Shown: positions 29,317 to 40,208, numbered from the stretch's first letter. The stretch: DNA of 64,000 nt from VRUE01 sp963718775 (GCA_963718775.1 OY970377.1:248001-312000); one strand, 5' to 3'. Numbers and translations: made by a program. The notes: generated by a model not told the origin, from the sequence alone.

Positions 29317-30483
29317 TCAGCCCCTGAAATCGATGCGCTTCTTGTACGCCTCGACGGCAGCCAGCGCATCGTCGATGTGATCGCCACCGAACTTCTCGCG
29401 GTAGCAGCGCGCCAGGGTCAGGCAGACCATCGCCTCGGCGACGACGGCGGCGGCCGGCACGACGGTCGAGTCGGTGCGCTCGCGCAGGGCCTGCGCCGGC
29501 TCCTTGCTCTCGGTGTCGACCGAGCGCAGCGGCTTGGTCAAGGTCGAGATCGGCTTGATCGCGGCGCGCACCGAGAGCGGCAGACCATTGGTCATGCCAC
29601 CCTCGAGGCCGCCGGCGTGATTGGTCTCGCGAAAGTAGCCACGCTCCTGCGACCAGAAGATCTCGTCGTGGGCCTCGGAGCCGGGCCGAGTGGCGACGTC
29701 CCAGGCCTCGCCGATCGAGACCCCCTTGACCGACTGGATCGAGGCGACGGCGCCGGCGAGGCGGCCATCGAGGCGGTCTTCCCAGGAGATGTGCGAGCCA
29801 AGGCCGGGGACGAGGCCGAAGACGCGCACCTCGAAGGTGCCGCCGAGGCTCTCGTTGGCCTTGCGCAGGCGGTTGATCTCAGCGACCATCGCCGCGCTCG
29901 CCTCGGCGTCGAGGCAACGCACCGGGTCATCGTCGACGCCGGCGAAGTCATCGGCGCCCAGATCTGGGCGCTCGGGCGCCTTGACCGAGGCGATCTGGGT
30001 GACATGGCTGTGGACGCTGACGCCAAGGGCGGTGAGAAAGCCGCGCGCGACCGAGCCGGCGGCGACACGGGCCGCCGTCTCACGAGCGCTGGCCCGCTCC
30101 AGCACGTTGCGGATGTCGTCATGGCCGTACTTCTGGGCGCCGACGAGATCGGCGTGGCCCGGGCGTGGCAGATGGACCTCGTCGACCTTGGCCTCGACCG
30201 GCCAGGGGTTCATCCGCTCCTCCCAGTTGGCGTAGTCGCGATTGGCGACGAGCACCGCGATCGGGCTGCCTAGGGTGCGGCCATGGCGCAGGCCGGAGCG
30301 GATCTCGACCGTGTCGGTCTCGATCTTCATCCGCCCACCACGGCCGTGGCCGAGCTGGCGCCGTGCCATGTCACGGTCGAGCGCCTCGCGCTCGAGGACG
30401 AGGCCGGCCGGCATCCCCTCGACGATCGCGACCAGGCCCGGCCCGTGCGACTCCCCTGCAGTTGTGAAGCGAAGCCCGCTCAT
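29317..30483 (-). CDS. aroC: Chorismate synthase
   Basis: Last step of the shikimate pathway, needing reduced FMN. The ATG at 30483 (MSGLRFTTAGESHGPGLVAI) gives 388 aa. Conserved segments are RRQLGHGRGGRMKIETD, LPRPGHADLVGAQKYGHDD, RASARETAARVAAGSVARGF and GGMTNGLPLSVRAAIKPIST, with the end MVCLTLARCYREKFGGD. All FMN and EPSP contact regions are present. The gene lies 2 bp upstream of aroKB. A clean stretch of the same frame runs into aroE only because aroE has lost its frame. Confidence 0.95.
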   Translation of the reverse strand: MSGLRFTTAGESHGPGLVAIVEGMPAGLVLEREALDRDMARRQLGHGRGGRMKIETDTVEIRSGLRHGRTLGSPIAVLVANRDYANWEERMNPWPVEAKVDEVHLPRPGHADLVGAQKYGHDDIRNVLERASARETAARVAAGSVARGFLTALGVSVHSHVTQIASVKAPERPDLGADDFAGVDDDPVRCLDAEASAAMVAEINRLRKANESLGGTFEVRVFGLVPGLGSHISWEDRLDGRLAGAVASIQSVKGVSIGEAWDVATRPGSEAHDEIFWSQERGYFRETNHAGGLEGGMTNGLPLSVRAAIKPISTLTKPLRSVDTESKEPAQALRERTDSTVVPAAAVVAEAMVCLTLARCYREKFGGDHIDDALAAVEAYKKRIDFRG

Positions 30484-30494
30484 ACCGCGCAAGG

Positions 30495-31287
30495 CTATCG
30501 GCGGGCCGCGGCGCGCATCGCCTCGACCGGCGCCTCGCGGCCGGTCCAGAGCTCGAAGAGAGAGCGCTCCCTGCTGGACGAGAACCTCGATCCCGTCGAC
30601 GACGATCGCCCCAGCTGCCTCGGCGGCGCGCAGCAAGGCGGTCGGCGCCTCGCCGTAGACCATGTCGACAACAGTCTGCTCCGCGGAGAAGCCGTCGGGC
30701 CGCAACGGCAGCTCATCGAACGGGTCCTCACCGGCGAGCCCGACCGAGGTCGAGTTGACGATCAGCTCGTAAGACGCCAGATCTGGCTCAGCGACCGGCT
30801 CCCCGCCTAGCTCCTCGCAGAGGTGCCGCGAGCGCAGCTCGGTGCGGTTCCAGACCGCGACCGCGGCGCCTTCGCGGACGAGGGCCCAGACGATCGCGCG
30901 TGCCGCGCCGCCGGCGCCGAGCACCAAGGCCCGCTTGCCGGCCGCGGAAGCCGGCAACGCCGCGAGCAGGCCGGCGGCGTCGGTGTTGTCGGCGCGGATC
31001 TCGTCGTCGGCGAAGACAAGCGTGTTGGCGGCGCCGATCTCGCGCGCCGTCTCCGAGAGCTCGTCGGCGACGCCGAGGGCCGCACCCTTGTGAGGAACGG
31101 TGACGTTGGCGCCGGCGAAGCCTTCGCGCAGCATCTCGCGCACTCTTGCCTCGAACGCGTCTGGGGCGACGTCGATCGCCTCATAGCTCCATTCGCCGTC
31201 CAGGCCCAGCTCGGCCAGGGCGGCGCTGTGCATTGCCGGCGAGCGCGAGTGGCCGACCGGGTGGCCGAGGACGGCGAGCCGTGGCAC
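30495..31287 (-). CDS. aroE: Shikimate dehydrogenase (frame broken near 3' end)
   Basis: Reduces 3-dehydroshikimate with NADPH. Begins RLAVLGHPVGHSRSPAMHS (shikimate-binding SxS), then NVTVPHKGAALGVADELS (catalytic Lys) and ADNTDAAGLLAAL (catalytic Asp). The Rossmann motif is LVLGAGGAARAIVWAL with NRTELRSRHL, which favours NADP. Near 30560 one extra base within CTCTCTCTT shifts the frame. The true ending FELWTGREAPVEAMRAAARR is found in the next frame and stops at 30495. The break is probably a sequence error, since all of the catalytic domain is intact. Confidence 0.9.
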
Positions 31288-31293
31288 GGCCGC

Positions 31294-32313
31294 CTATTCC
31301 CCGCAGCTGTCGGGCGAGTTGCCGCCAGCCGCTTCGCGAGCCGAGTTGTAGCGTTCGACGTCGGCGAGGAATTCCGCTTCGGCCTTCGAGAAGGCGAGCT
31401 TGTTGCAGGCGCCGGGCTCGGCCACGTAGAAGAGATAGTCGGCCTTGGCCGGGTGGGCGGCGGCCTCGATCGAGGCGAGCCCGGGACTGTTGATCGGGCC
31501 TGGCGGCAGGCCGGTGTTGGTGCGCGTGTTGTAGGGCGAGTCTTCGGAGAGCTCCGATTCGGTCAAGGGCTGCGTGTAGTTGCCGGTCGCGAAGCGCGTC
31601 GTCGCATCGATCCCCAGCGGCATGCCTTCGCGCAAACGGTTGTAGATCACCGCCGCGACCAGCTTGCGCTGGCTCGCCAGGCCGGCCTCGTCCTCGACCA
31701 TCGAGGCGATGATCAGCACGTCGTAGGTCGTCAGGTTCTTCGAGCGCGCGTAACCCATGTCGACGCCCTTGATCCGCCGCTTGAAGTCTTCGAGCTGCAG
31801 CTGAACCAGGCTGGCGATACCGGCGTGCTTCTTCAACTCGAAGGTATCCGGGAAGAGAAATCCCTCGAGATTCTTGGCGTCCTCGCCGCCGTACTTGGCG
31901 GGATCGAGGTAGATGGAGCGGATCGTCGCGTTCTCGTAGCTGCCGCGCAGGCCTTCCTGCTCGGCGATTTCAGAAGTCTGAGCGCGCGTGAGCCCCTCCG
32001 GGACCGTCACCGTGATCGTCCGCACGACGACCGGCGGTGGCGTGCTCTCGTGGAAGTGGCGGTAGGCGAATGCCGCGATCGCAGCGATTCCGAGGAAGAT
32101 CGCAGCCAGGGCCAGGGCGACCCCGAGGCGGCGATTGCGCGAGCGTGGCGACTTGGGCTTCGGCGCCCTCTTGGCCTTGGGCGCCTTCTTGGGCTTGGGC
32201 GGCTTGGGCGGCGACGCCGCGGCGACGGGTCCCTCGCCCGAGCGCTTGGCCCGTCGCGCCTCGCGTTCCTTGCGTCGCTGCTCGCGCTCGGCCGCCGCGA
32301 CGTCGTCAGTCAT
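31294..32313 (-). CDS. mltG: Endolytic murein transglycosylase MltG
   Basis: Inner-membrane lytic transglycosylase that cleaves nascent glycan strands. The 339-aa protein has a long basic Lys/Pro/Ala cytoplasmic N-terminus (KPPKPKKAPKAKRAPKPKSP), one membrane helix (LGVALALAAIFLGIAAIAAF), a LysM-like segment and the YceG catalytic domain. Catalytic Glu lies in IIASMVEDEAGLASQRKLVA, followed by NTGLPPGPINSPGLASIEAA. Position between ruvX and aroE is standard for actinobacteria. The start overlaps the end of ruvX by 8 bp. Confidence 0.92.
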   Translation of the reverse strand: MTDDVAAAEREQRRKEREARRAKRSGEGPVAAASPPKPPKPKKAPKAKRAPKPKSPRSRNRRLGVALALAAIFLGIAAIAAFAYRHFHESTPPPVVVRTITVTVPEGLTRAQTSEIAEQEGLRGSYENATIRSIYLDPAKYGGEDAKNLEGFLFPDTFELKKHAGIASLVQLQLEDFKRRIKGVDMGYARSKNLTTYDVLIIASMVEDEAGLASQRKLVAAVIYNRLREGMPLGIDATTRFATGNYTQPLTESELSEDSPYNTRTNTGLPPGPINSPGLASIEAAAHPAKADYLFYVAEPGACNKLAFSKAEAEFLADVERYNSAREAAGGNSPDSCGE

Positions 32314-32725
32314 CGCCGCTTTCCTCGATGTCGCTTTCTTCGATCGCGGCGCGACCGGCCAGATAGGCCTGCAGCAGGTGCGCGGCGGCGAGCGAGTCGG
32401 GCGCGGCTGCGGCCCCTTCCCGCTTGCTCGTCTCGGCCATGCGGGTGGTCAGTCGCTCGTCGTAGGTCTCGACGGGGATGTCGAGGATCGCCTCCAGTTC
32501 CTTGCAGAAGGTGCGGGTGAGGGCCGCCTGGCTGCCTTCCTCGCCACTGAGATGAAGCGGCAGGCCGACGACCACCTGCTCGACCTCGTACTTGGCAACC
32601 AGGTCGGCGACCGAGCGCGCCTCGGAGGGCTCGATTACCGGCAGCGGCGTGGCCAGCGTGCCGCTCGGATCGGAGATCGCACAGCCCGTGCGGGCCGTGC
32701 CGTAGTCGAGGGCGAGGACGCGCAA
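32306..32725 (-). CDS. ruvX: RuvX/YqgF family nuclease
   Basis: RNase H-fold protein proposed as a Holliday-junction resolvase and involved in 16S rRNA maturation. The 139-aa protein starts MRVLALDYGTARTGCAISDP, with the first catalytic Asp in LDYG. The conserved VVVGLPLHLSGEEGSQAALT and YDERLTTRMAET carry the further acidic residues. Size is typical. It lies 4 bp downstream of alaS and overlaps mltG, the usual alaS-ruvX-mltG order. Confidence 0.92.
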   Translation of the reverse strand: MRVLALDYGTARTGCAISDPSGTLATPLPVIEPSEARSVADLVAKYEVEQVVVGLPLHLSGEEGSQAALTRTFCKELEAILDIPVETYDERLTTRMAETSKREGAAAAPDSLAAAHLLQAYLAGRAAIEESDIEESGDD

Positions 32726-32729
32726 GTCG

Positions 32730-35354
32730 CTATCCGGCCTTCTGCTCGATCAGGGACCGCGCCGCCGCCAGCGCCTCGTCGAGCTTGGCGGCGTCCTTGC
32801 CGCCCGCCTGGGCCATGTCGTCGCGACCGCCACCGCCACCGCCGACGATCGGCGCCGCCTCGCGGATCAGCTCGGCGGCCGAGAGCCCGCTCGCCACAGC
32901 GCCCTTGGAGACCAAAGCGACGAGGGCGACCTTGCCGCCGTCCGCCCCGCCGAGGACGACCGCCGAGTCGCCGCCGAGCTTCGACTGGACGCGATTGGCC
33001 AACTCGAGCAACTGCTTCTGGTCGGCCAGCGGCGCCTTCGCGGCGACCAGCTTCAGCTCGCCCGCGGCGGCCGCCTCGCCGACGAGGCGCTCCGCCTCCT
33101 CGCCAAGCAGCTGCTTCTGCGCTTGCTGCGCTCCCTTGCCGGCCTCTTCGAGCCGCTCGGCGGCGCGACGGGCGCCGCTGAGCGGATCCTGCGGCGAGCC
33201 GAGCAGGTCGCCGACCTCGTGGAGGCGCTCCTCGTGCTCGCGGAACCAGTCGATCGCCGCCGGGCCGCTGAGCGCCTCGATACGGCGCACGTTGGCGGCG
33301 CTGGAGCCCTCGGAGACGATCTTGAAGATGCCCACCTCGGCGGTGTTGGCGACGTGGGTGCCGCCGCAGAGCTCGCGCGAGACCTCCTCGACCTCGACCA
33401 CGCGCACCCACTCGCCGTATTTCTCGCCGAAGAGCGCCATCGCGCCAAGGCGCTCGGCCTCGGCGCGCTCCATCTCCAGCCAGCGCACCGGGCGGCTCGC
33501 CTTGATCCACTCGTTGACGCGATCCTCTACGGCGCGCAGCTCCTCGGCGCCGAGCCCCTGGCCGTGGGTGAAGTCGAAGCGCAGCTTGTCCGGCCGCACC
33601 GCCGAGCCCGCCTGGTGAACGTGCGTGCCGAGCCGCTCGCGCAGCGCCGCGTGCAGGAGGTGCGTCGCGGTGTGATTGCGCATCGTCGCGTGGCGCGTCT
33701 CGCGGTCGACCGCGGCTTCGACGGCGGTCCCGGCATCGAGGCCGTCGCCCTGCGGCTCGACCTCGAGCGCCTGGTCGTCCCCGACCCGGTAGACGCCGAC
33801 GACCTTTGCCTCTCCCCCCTCCCAGCGGATCGTCCCCGAATCGGCGACCTGGCCGCCGCCCTCGGCGTAGAAGGGGCTCTCCTCGAGCTTGAGCAGAGCG
33901 CGGCCATCATCGCTCTCGACCGCGGCCAGGCCGGTGGTGGCCCGCAGCGTCTCGTAGCCGACGAAGCGGCTCGGCGCGGCGGCGCCGGCGAAGGCGATGA
34001 CGCGCTCGTGGCGATCCTCGGAGCCGTGAGCGGTGGCGGCGCCGACGCGGGCACGCTGGCGCTGCTCCTCCATCAGCTCCTCGAAGCCGGAATCGTCGAC
34101 CGAGAGGCCCTGCTCGGCGAGCAGCTCCTTGGTCAGGTCGTAAGGGAAGCCATAGGTGTCGTGCAGTTTGAAGGCCTCGGCGGCATCGATCCAGGAGGTC
34201 TCGGACTGCTTGGCGTCGGCGACCAGCCGCTCGAGCAGCTCGCTGCCGCGCTCCAGGGTGCGGCCGAAGCTCTCCTCCTCGTCGCCGACCCAGCGGGCGA
34301 TCGTCTCGCGCTCGCTGGCCAGCTCCGGGTAGGCCTCGCCCATCACCTCGATCGCGCGCTCGGCAAAGCGGCCCAGCCAGGGCGCCTCGAGGCCGAGCGT
34401 GCGGCCCTGCTGGATCGCCCGCCGCATGATCCGGCGCAGGATGTAGCCGCGGTCCTCGTTGGAGGGCACGACGCCGTCGGCGATCAGGAAGGCGGCGCCG
34501 CGGGAGTGGTCGGCGACGATTCGCATCGCCCGCGTCACCGCGCCGCCCTCGTCGTAGGCGCGGCCGGACATCTCCTCGGCGAGATCGATCAGCGGCCGGA
34601 CCAGATCGGTCTCGAAGACCGAGGGGACGTCCTGGAGGATCGCCGCCATTCGGTCGAGGCCCATGCCGGTGTCGATGTTGCGCATCGGCAACTCGGTCAG
34701 CGAGCCATCGGCGCCGAGGTCATAGGTCATGAAGACGTGGTTCCAGAACTCGAGGAAGCGGTCGGTGTCGTCGCCGGGCCGCTCACCCTCGGCGCCGAAC
34801 TCAATGCCGCGGTCGAGGTAGAGCTCCGAGCAGGGCCCGCAGGGCCCGGCCGGGCCGGCTTGCCAGAAGTTGTCCTCGCGGCCGAGGCGGACGATGCGCT
34901 CGTCGGGCACGCCGACCCGGCGCCAGACCTCGATCGCCTCCTCGTCCGGCCCCAGGCCCAGCTCCTCCTCGCCGCCGAAGACGGTGACCCAGATCCGCTC
35001 GGGGTCCATGCCAAAGCCCTGCGTCGAGAGCTCCCAGCCCCAGGGGATCGACTCCTCCTTGAAGTAGTCGCCAAAGCTCCAGTTGCCGAGCATCTCGAAG
35101 AAGGTGAGATGGCGAGCGGTGTTGCCGACCTCCTCGATGTCGGTCGTGCGGAAGCACTTCTGCACATCGGCGAGGCGACGTGCCGGTGGCTCCTCGCGGC
35201 CGAGGAAGTAGGGCTTGAAGGGCTGCATCCCCGCAGTGGTGAGCAACACAGAGGGATCGTGGGCCGAGGGGACCAGCGAGGCCGAGGGCACGATCTTGTG
35301 GCCGCGCTCCTCGAAGAAGGAGAGGTAGGTCTGGCGGATCTCGCTGGCCTTCAT
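32730..35354 (-). CDS. alaS: Alanine-tRNA ligase
   Basis: Class II synthetase of 874 aa. N-terminal catalytic domain: RQTYLSFFEERGHKIVPSAS (motif 1 region), FFEMLGNWSFGDYFKEE (motif 2 region) and a motif 3 region around MDRMAAILQ. The editing domain has the zinc ligands in NHTATHLLHAALRE and CGGTHVANTAEVG. The C-Ala domain is Gly-rich (PIVGGGGGGRDDMAQAGG). Length matches the family and no break is visible. It is first in the run alaS-ruvX-mltG-aroE-aroC-aroKB-aroQ with gaps of a few bases, so the synthetase and aromatic genes are likely co-transcribed. Confidence 0.96.
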   Translation of the reverse strand: MKASEIRQTYLSFFEERGHKIVPSASLVPSAHDPSVLLTTAGMQPFKPYFLGREEPPARRLADVQKCFRTTDIEEVGNTARHLTFFEMLGNWSFGDYFKEESIPWGWELSTQGFGMDPERIWVTVFGGEEELGLGPDEEAIEVWRRVGVPDERIVRLGREDNFWQAGPAGPCGPCSELYLDRGIEFGAEGERPGDDTDRFLEFWNHVFMTYDLGADGSLTELPMRNIDTGMGLDRMAAILQDVPSVFETDLVRPLIDLAEEMSGRAYDEGGAVTRAMRIVADHSRGAAFLIADGVVPSNEDRGYILRRIMRRAIQQGRTLGLEAPWLGRFAERAIEVMGEAYPELASERETIARWVGDEEESFGRTLERGSELLERLVADAKQSETSWIDAAEAFKLHDTYGFPYDLTKELLAEQGLSVDDSGFEELMEEQRQRARVGAATAHGSEDRHERVIAFAGAAAPSRFVGYETLRATTGLAAVESDDGRALLKLEESPFYAEGGGQVADSGTIRWEGGEAKVVGVYRVGDDQALEVEPQGDGLDAGTAVEAAVDRETRHATMRNHTATHLLHAALRERLGTHVHQAGSAVRPDKLRFDFTHGQGLGAEELRAVEDRVNEWIKASRPVRWLEMERAEAERLGAMALFGEKYGEWVRVVEVEEVSRELCGGTHVANTAEVGIFKIVSEGSSAANVRRIEALSGPAAIDWFREHEERLHEVGDLLGSPQDPLSGARRAAERLEEAGKGAQQAQKQLLGEEAERLVGEAAAAGELKLVAAKAPLADQKQLLELANRVQSKLGGDSAVVLGGADGGKVALVALVSKGAVASGLSAAELIREAAPIVGGGGGGRDDMAQAGGKDAAKLDEALAAARSLIEQKAG

Positions 35355-35384
35355 TGGAGGGGAGCCTAAGGTCTGGGGGCGTGG

Positions 35385-36833
35385 TCAGGCTGCCGCTGCG
35401 ATCGTGCCATGGCCGACGATCGCCTCACCGGCAAGCAGCACCGCCGTCTGTCCTGGAGAGACGCCGGCGAAGTCCTCGCCCAACTGGACCTCGAGCTCGG
35501 CGTGGCTGCCGGTCTCGTTGACGGAGACAGCGGCCGGGACAGGCTGCGACCGGTAGCGCAGCCGCACCGCGTCGACGCTGGCGCCGCCACGGTGCAGAAC
35601 CGCGTTGCGCAGCTGCACGGTGCGCGCCATTAGGTCGCGACGAGGGCCGACCGTGACCGTGTTGGCGGCGGCGTCGGTGGCGAGCACGTAGAGCGGCTCG
35701 GGCGCCGATACCCGGATGCCTCGCCGCTGCCCAACCGTGAAGTTGTGATGGCCGCGGTGGCGGCCGATCGCGCGGCCGGAACGGTCGAGCAGATCCCCCT
35801 CGCGCTCACGCAGGCCGCCGTGGCGGCGCAGAAAATCGGCCTTGCCCTGGCCGGAGAGGAAGCAGAGGTCCTGGCTCTCGGGCTTGCGGGCGACGGCAAG
35901 TTCGTGACGGGCGGCGATCTCGCGCACCTCGGGCTTGGTCAGCTCGGTGAGCGGGAAGCGCACCCGCTCCAGCAGGCCGGGAGGCAGCGCGGCGAGCATG
36001 TAGCTCTGGTCCTTGTTCTCGTCGGCAGCGGCGGCCAGCAGCGAGCCGTCGCCGTCATCGACGATGCGGGCGTAGTGACCGGTGACGAGATGCGTGGCGC
36101 CAACCCGGCCGGCCAGGTCCACCATCGCCGCGATCCGCACCTCGCCGTTGCAGGCGATACAGGGATTGGGCGTGCTGCCGGCGGCGTAGCCGGTGACGAA
36201 CTCGGCGACAACCCGGCGGCGGAACTGCTCCTCGAGGTCGAGGGTCAGGTGCGGGATGCCCAGCGAGTGGGCCAGCGACCGCGCCCCCAGCACAGCCTCC
36301 GGCGAGCAGCAAGCCTTCGCCCCATCGGTCTGCGGATCGGCCCAGAGCTTCAGGGTCACCCCCACCACCTCCGCCCCCCGCTCCTGCTCGAGCAAAGCCG
36401 CCACGGCGCTGTCGACCCCACCCGACATCGCGACCAGCACCCGATCGCCACCGGCATCGCCAAGCTGCTCCGCCGACGAAGCCGCCTGCGCCAACCCCCG
36501 ATGCAAGGCATCCGCCGCCAGCTGCGCCGCATGCCGCTTGGCAGGCGTCAACCCCCCAATCGCCTCATCCACCTCATCGATCCCAATCCGAGCCGCCTCG
36601 AGCACCGCAACCCCATCGACCATCTCCGCAACCGCCGCCGTAGCGGCTCGCGTAGCCCCACACCCCTCAGCGTCAAACGTCACCCGCGCAATCACCCCGT
36701 CCTCAATCTCGAGAGATATCCGCGCCAAGTCTCCACAGGCAGCCCCGCCCGCGGCGCCCGTGAAAGCGCCATTCCCCACGGGCCCAACGCGACTCTCATC
36801 GCGCAAATATGCCTCGAACAGCTCCTTGCTCAT
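35385..36833 (-). CDS. mnmA: tRNA 2-thiouridylase MnmA with N-terminal IscU/NifU-like domain
   Basis: A 482-aa fusion. Residues 1-110 resemble an Fe-S scaffold of the IscU/NifU type, with cysteines in AACGDLARISLEIEDG and DAEGCGATRAATAAVAEMV. The third scaffold cysteine, expected around ALHRGLAQA, is absent. Residues 125-482 are MnmA, which thiolates U34 of tRNAs for Lys, Glu and Gln: PP-loop VAMSGGVDSAVAALL, catalytic Cys in TPNPCIACNGEVR and second Cys in SQDLCFLSGQG. No cysteine desulfurase gene is adjacent. The scaffold domain may deliver sulfur to the thiolase; that is inference. Confidence 0.9.
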   Translation of the reverse strand: MSKELFEAYLRDESRVGPVGNGAFTGAAGGAACGDLARISLEIEDGVIARVTFDAEGCGATRAATAAVAEMVDGVAVLEAARIGIDEVDEAIGGLTPAKRHAAQLAADALHRGLAQAASSAEQLGDAGGDRVLVAMSGGVDSAVAALLEQERGAEVVGVTLKLWADPQTDGAKACCSPEAVLGARSLAHSLGIPHLTLDLEEQFRRRVVAEFVTGYAAGSTPNPCIACNGEVRIAAMVDLAGRVGATHLVTGHYARIVDDGDGSLLAAAADENKDQSYMLAALPPGLLERVRFPLTELTKPEVREIAARHELAVARKPESQDLCFLSGQGKADFLRRHGGLREREGDLLDRSGRAIGRHRGHHNFTVGQRRGIRVSAPEPLYVLATDAAANTVTVGPRRDLMARTVQLRNAVLHRGGASVDAVRLRYRSQPVPAAVSVNETGSHAELEVQLGEDFAGVSPGQTAVLLAGEAIVGHGTIAAAA

Positions 36834-36856
36834 TCCAACAGGGTAAACGCGACCTT

Positions 36857-36902
36857 CATTGCCGCGTTGACCGTCTATATGACGGCGAATGCAGCAGCAA
36901 TG
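36857..36902. repeat. Palindromic element at the 3' end of the AbiEi/DUF559 gene
   Basis: About 46 bp. Outer arms CATTGC / GCAATG and an inner imperfect stem GACCGTC-TATAT-GACGGC. The stretch TTGACCGTCTATATGACGGC continues into GAATGCAGC. An inverted relative lies at 37807-37837 near the other end of the gene. The core CCGTCTATAT is also in the element inside the DUF3866 gene. It covers the stop codon at 36875. Confidence 0.65.
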
Positions 36903-37861
36903 CCCAAGATTCGGCGTAGGTCACGCACGATGGCGTCGGGATTGCCGATCAGCTGACGCCATGTGATGCGGACGACCCGCCAGCCATTTGCGACCAGGAT
37001 GCGGTCCCGTTCTCGATCGGCCTCCAAGGCCCTGCGAGCGCCGTGCACAGCACCCCCGTCGAACTCGGCCACGACCCGGCGTTCCTCCCAGGTGCAATCC
37101 GGCCTGAAATGCCGCCCATCGACGACCAGATCCGCATTGAGGCGCGGGCGCGGCAGCCGGTGACGTTCGATCAGATCCGCGAATACCGCCTCCGCATCGT
37201 TGTCGGTAAAGCCAGCTATCGGGCCCAGGTCCAAAAGCTCCCTCAACAGCGGCGCCCCAGCGTGCCTGGGGTAGCGCTCGAGCAGGTCAGGAATCGAGAG
37301 CCGGTCGGTCAGGTGCCTCACCTCAGCCTCGTGTAGGGCGCGCTCGACCGGGCGCCGATCTCCCCGCGCTGCCAGATCGAAGATCGTGCGCGGCACAGTG
37401 GTCACCGGGATCGCGTCGACCACCGTGCGCTCGTCCACAGGCAGCCGGGCTCGGTGCATCGCGATTCTCGCCCGTCCCCTGTAGCTCCCCGGTCGCGTCA
37501 CTTCGATCGGGCCACTCCCCCGCAACAGGCCCCAGCACCTGGCGGCCGACCCATGGCTGAGAACCGCGCCTGGCCCACATGCCAGCACGGCCGCCATCCA
37601 CCTGCCCTGCACGCCAACGCTGCGATGGCCAACGGCGTACACGCCGCGATGGAGGGGGTGGAGAGAACCACGCCGCAGCCGCGCTTCGGCCCGCCCCGGG
37701 GAGATTCCCAACTTGGCGAGCTGCCAGCGCGCCACCACCCCATGCTGCCGCTTGGCGATCGCCGCAATCGTGACGTCCGGCGATGCCCCGCCGCCGCGAG
37801 GAGAGCTGCATTCGCCGCCATATTGACGGTCAATGCAAGACTGGCTGGCGGCGGTCTCCAT
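36875..37861 (-). CDS. AbiEi-type N-terminal / DUF559 endonuclease-like protein
   Basis: About 328 aa from the ATG at 37861; the exact start is uncertain because the first 20 codons lie in a palindrome. Residues 25-75 form an AbiEi-antitoxin-like winged helix (AKRQHGVVARWQLAKLGISP, LRRGSLHPLHRGVYAVGH). The C-terminal part is a DUF559/Vsr-like nuclease fold: HFRPDCTWEERRVVAEFDGG with acidic residues at the expected places, then DRERDRILVANGWRVVRITW. Such proteins are common in actinobacteria and are of unknown function. It splits the mnmA-aspS neighbourhood and both ends lie in related palindromes. Confidence 0.75.
   Translation of the reverse strand: METAASQSCIDRQYGGECSSPRGGGASPDVTIAAIAKRQHGVVARWQLAKLGISPGRAEARLRRGSLHPLHRGVYAVGHRSVGVQGRWMAAVLACGPGAVLSHGSAARCWGLLRGSGPIEVTRPGSYRGRARIAMHRARLPVDERTVVDAIPVTTVPRTIFDLAARGDRRPVERALHEAEVRHLTDRLSIPDLLERYPRHAGAPLLRELLDLGPIAGFTDNDAEAVFADLIERHRLPRPRLNADLVVDGRHFRPDCTWEERRVVAEFDGGAVHGARRALEADRERDRILVANGWRVVRITWRQLIGNPDAIVRDLRRILGIAAAFAVI
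37807..37837. repeat. Palindromic element at the 5' end of the AbiEi/DUF559 gene
   Basis: A 31-bp palindrome, TGCATTCGCCGCCATATTGA and onward, with outer arms TGCATT / AATGCA. Its reverse complement matches the element at 36857-36902 over about 28 positions, so the two copies are inverted relative to each other around the gene. It is translated as part of the protein's N-terminus (CIDRQYGGEC) if the start at 37861 is right. Confidence 0.6.
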
Positions 37862-38031
37862 CAGCGCTGAAGCATGGCCGGGGGCGACGCGCGCGTGACG
37901 CGCAGGCTGTCGCGTCTGTGCAACACAAAGAGACTCCAGCCCGCCGTTACCGCCTCTGGCTTTGATCCCTTGAAGTAAAGGGTGGGCGCCTCCTCGCAGT
38001 CCCACAGGACCGAGAGAGATCAGCTCCCGCG

Positions 38032-38053
38032 CCGTTTGTGTTGGGTCAAACGG
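38032..38053. terminator. Small hairpin upstream of the AbiEi/DUF559 gene
   Basis: Perfect 7-bp arms CCGTTTG / CAAACGG around an 8-base loop, 70 bp past the stop of the 96-aa gene that ends at 38124. It may terminate the hisS-aspS transcript. On the minus strand the loop includes ACCCAAC, like part of the element at 60986. Confidence 0.35.
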
Positions 38054-38123
38054 TGAGACGGCTCTCGTACGGGCTCGAGCCTCTGGGCCAACCGTACCAC
38101 CGCGAAAGGGCCGGGGCTAGGGG

Positions 38124-38410
38124 CTAGTCGTCCAGGTTGGAAAGCAGCATCTCGGCCTCGCTCCAGTCCCCCGGCTGGACGCGCAGGGCGATGTCGCCAC
38201 GGCCGAAACGGTCGAGTGGCCAGTCGACCGTGAGCACAGCCGTGAGGCCGGCCTCTTTGAGTGCCTGGTGCCAGGCCCGCGCCGTCTTCACGTCGGTGAA
38301 GTCGCGCACCACCTCCCAGCTGTCGTAGCTGGGATCGTCGACGTGAACGGGGGTCGCACCCGGCCCCAGCGGCCGCGGCCCGAACACCGCTCGGATCCGG
38401 CCGAAGAAGC

Positions 38411-38414
<4 letters not shown>
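38124..38414 (-). CDS. Small conserved-looking hypothetical protein
   Basis: A 96-aa soluble protein: MSFFGRIRAVFGPRPLGPGA, then DSWEVVRDFTDVKTARAWHQ and VLTVDWPLDRFGRGDIALRV, ending EAEMLLSNLDD. The beta-alpha-beta pattern resembles small ferredoxin-like SPOR/DUF2007-type domains, but I cannot assign it. The start overlaps the aspS stop by 4 bp, so it is probably the last gene of a hisS-aspS operon. Confidence 0.65.

Positions 38415-40204
<1,790 letters not shown>

Positions 40205-40208
<4 letters not shown>

Noticed and set aside
33123..35369. 748-codon plus-strand frame opposite alaS
   Set aside because: alaS is intact and unmistakable; the long antisense frame has no ribosome site or known domain.
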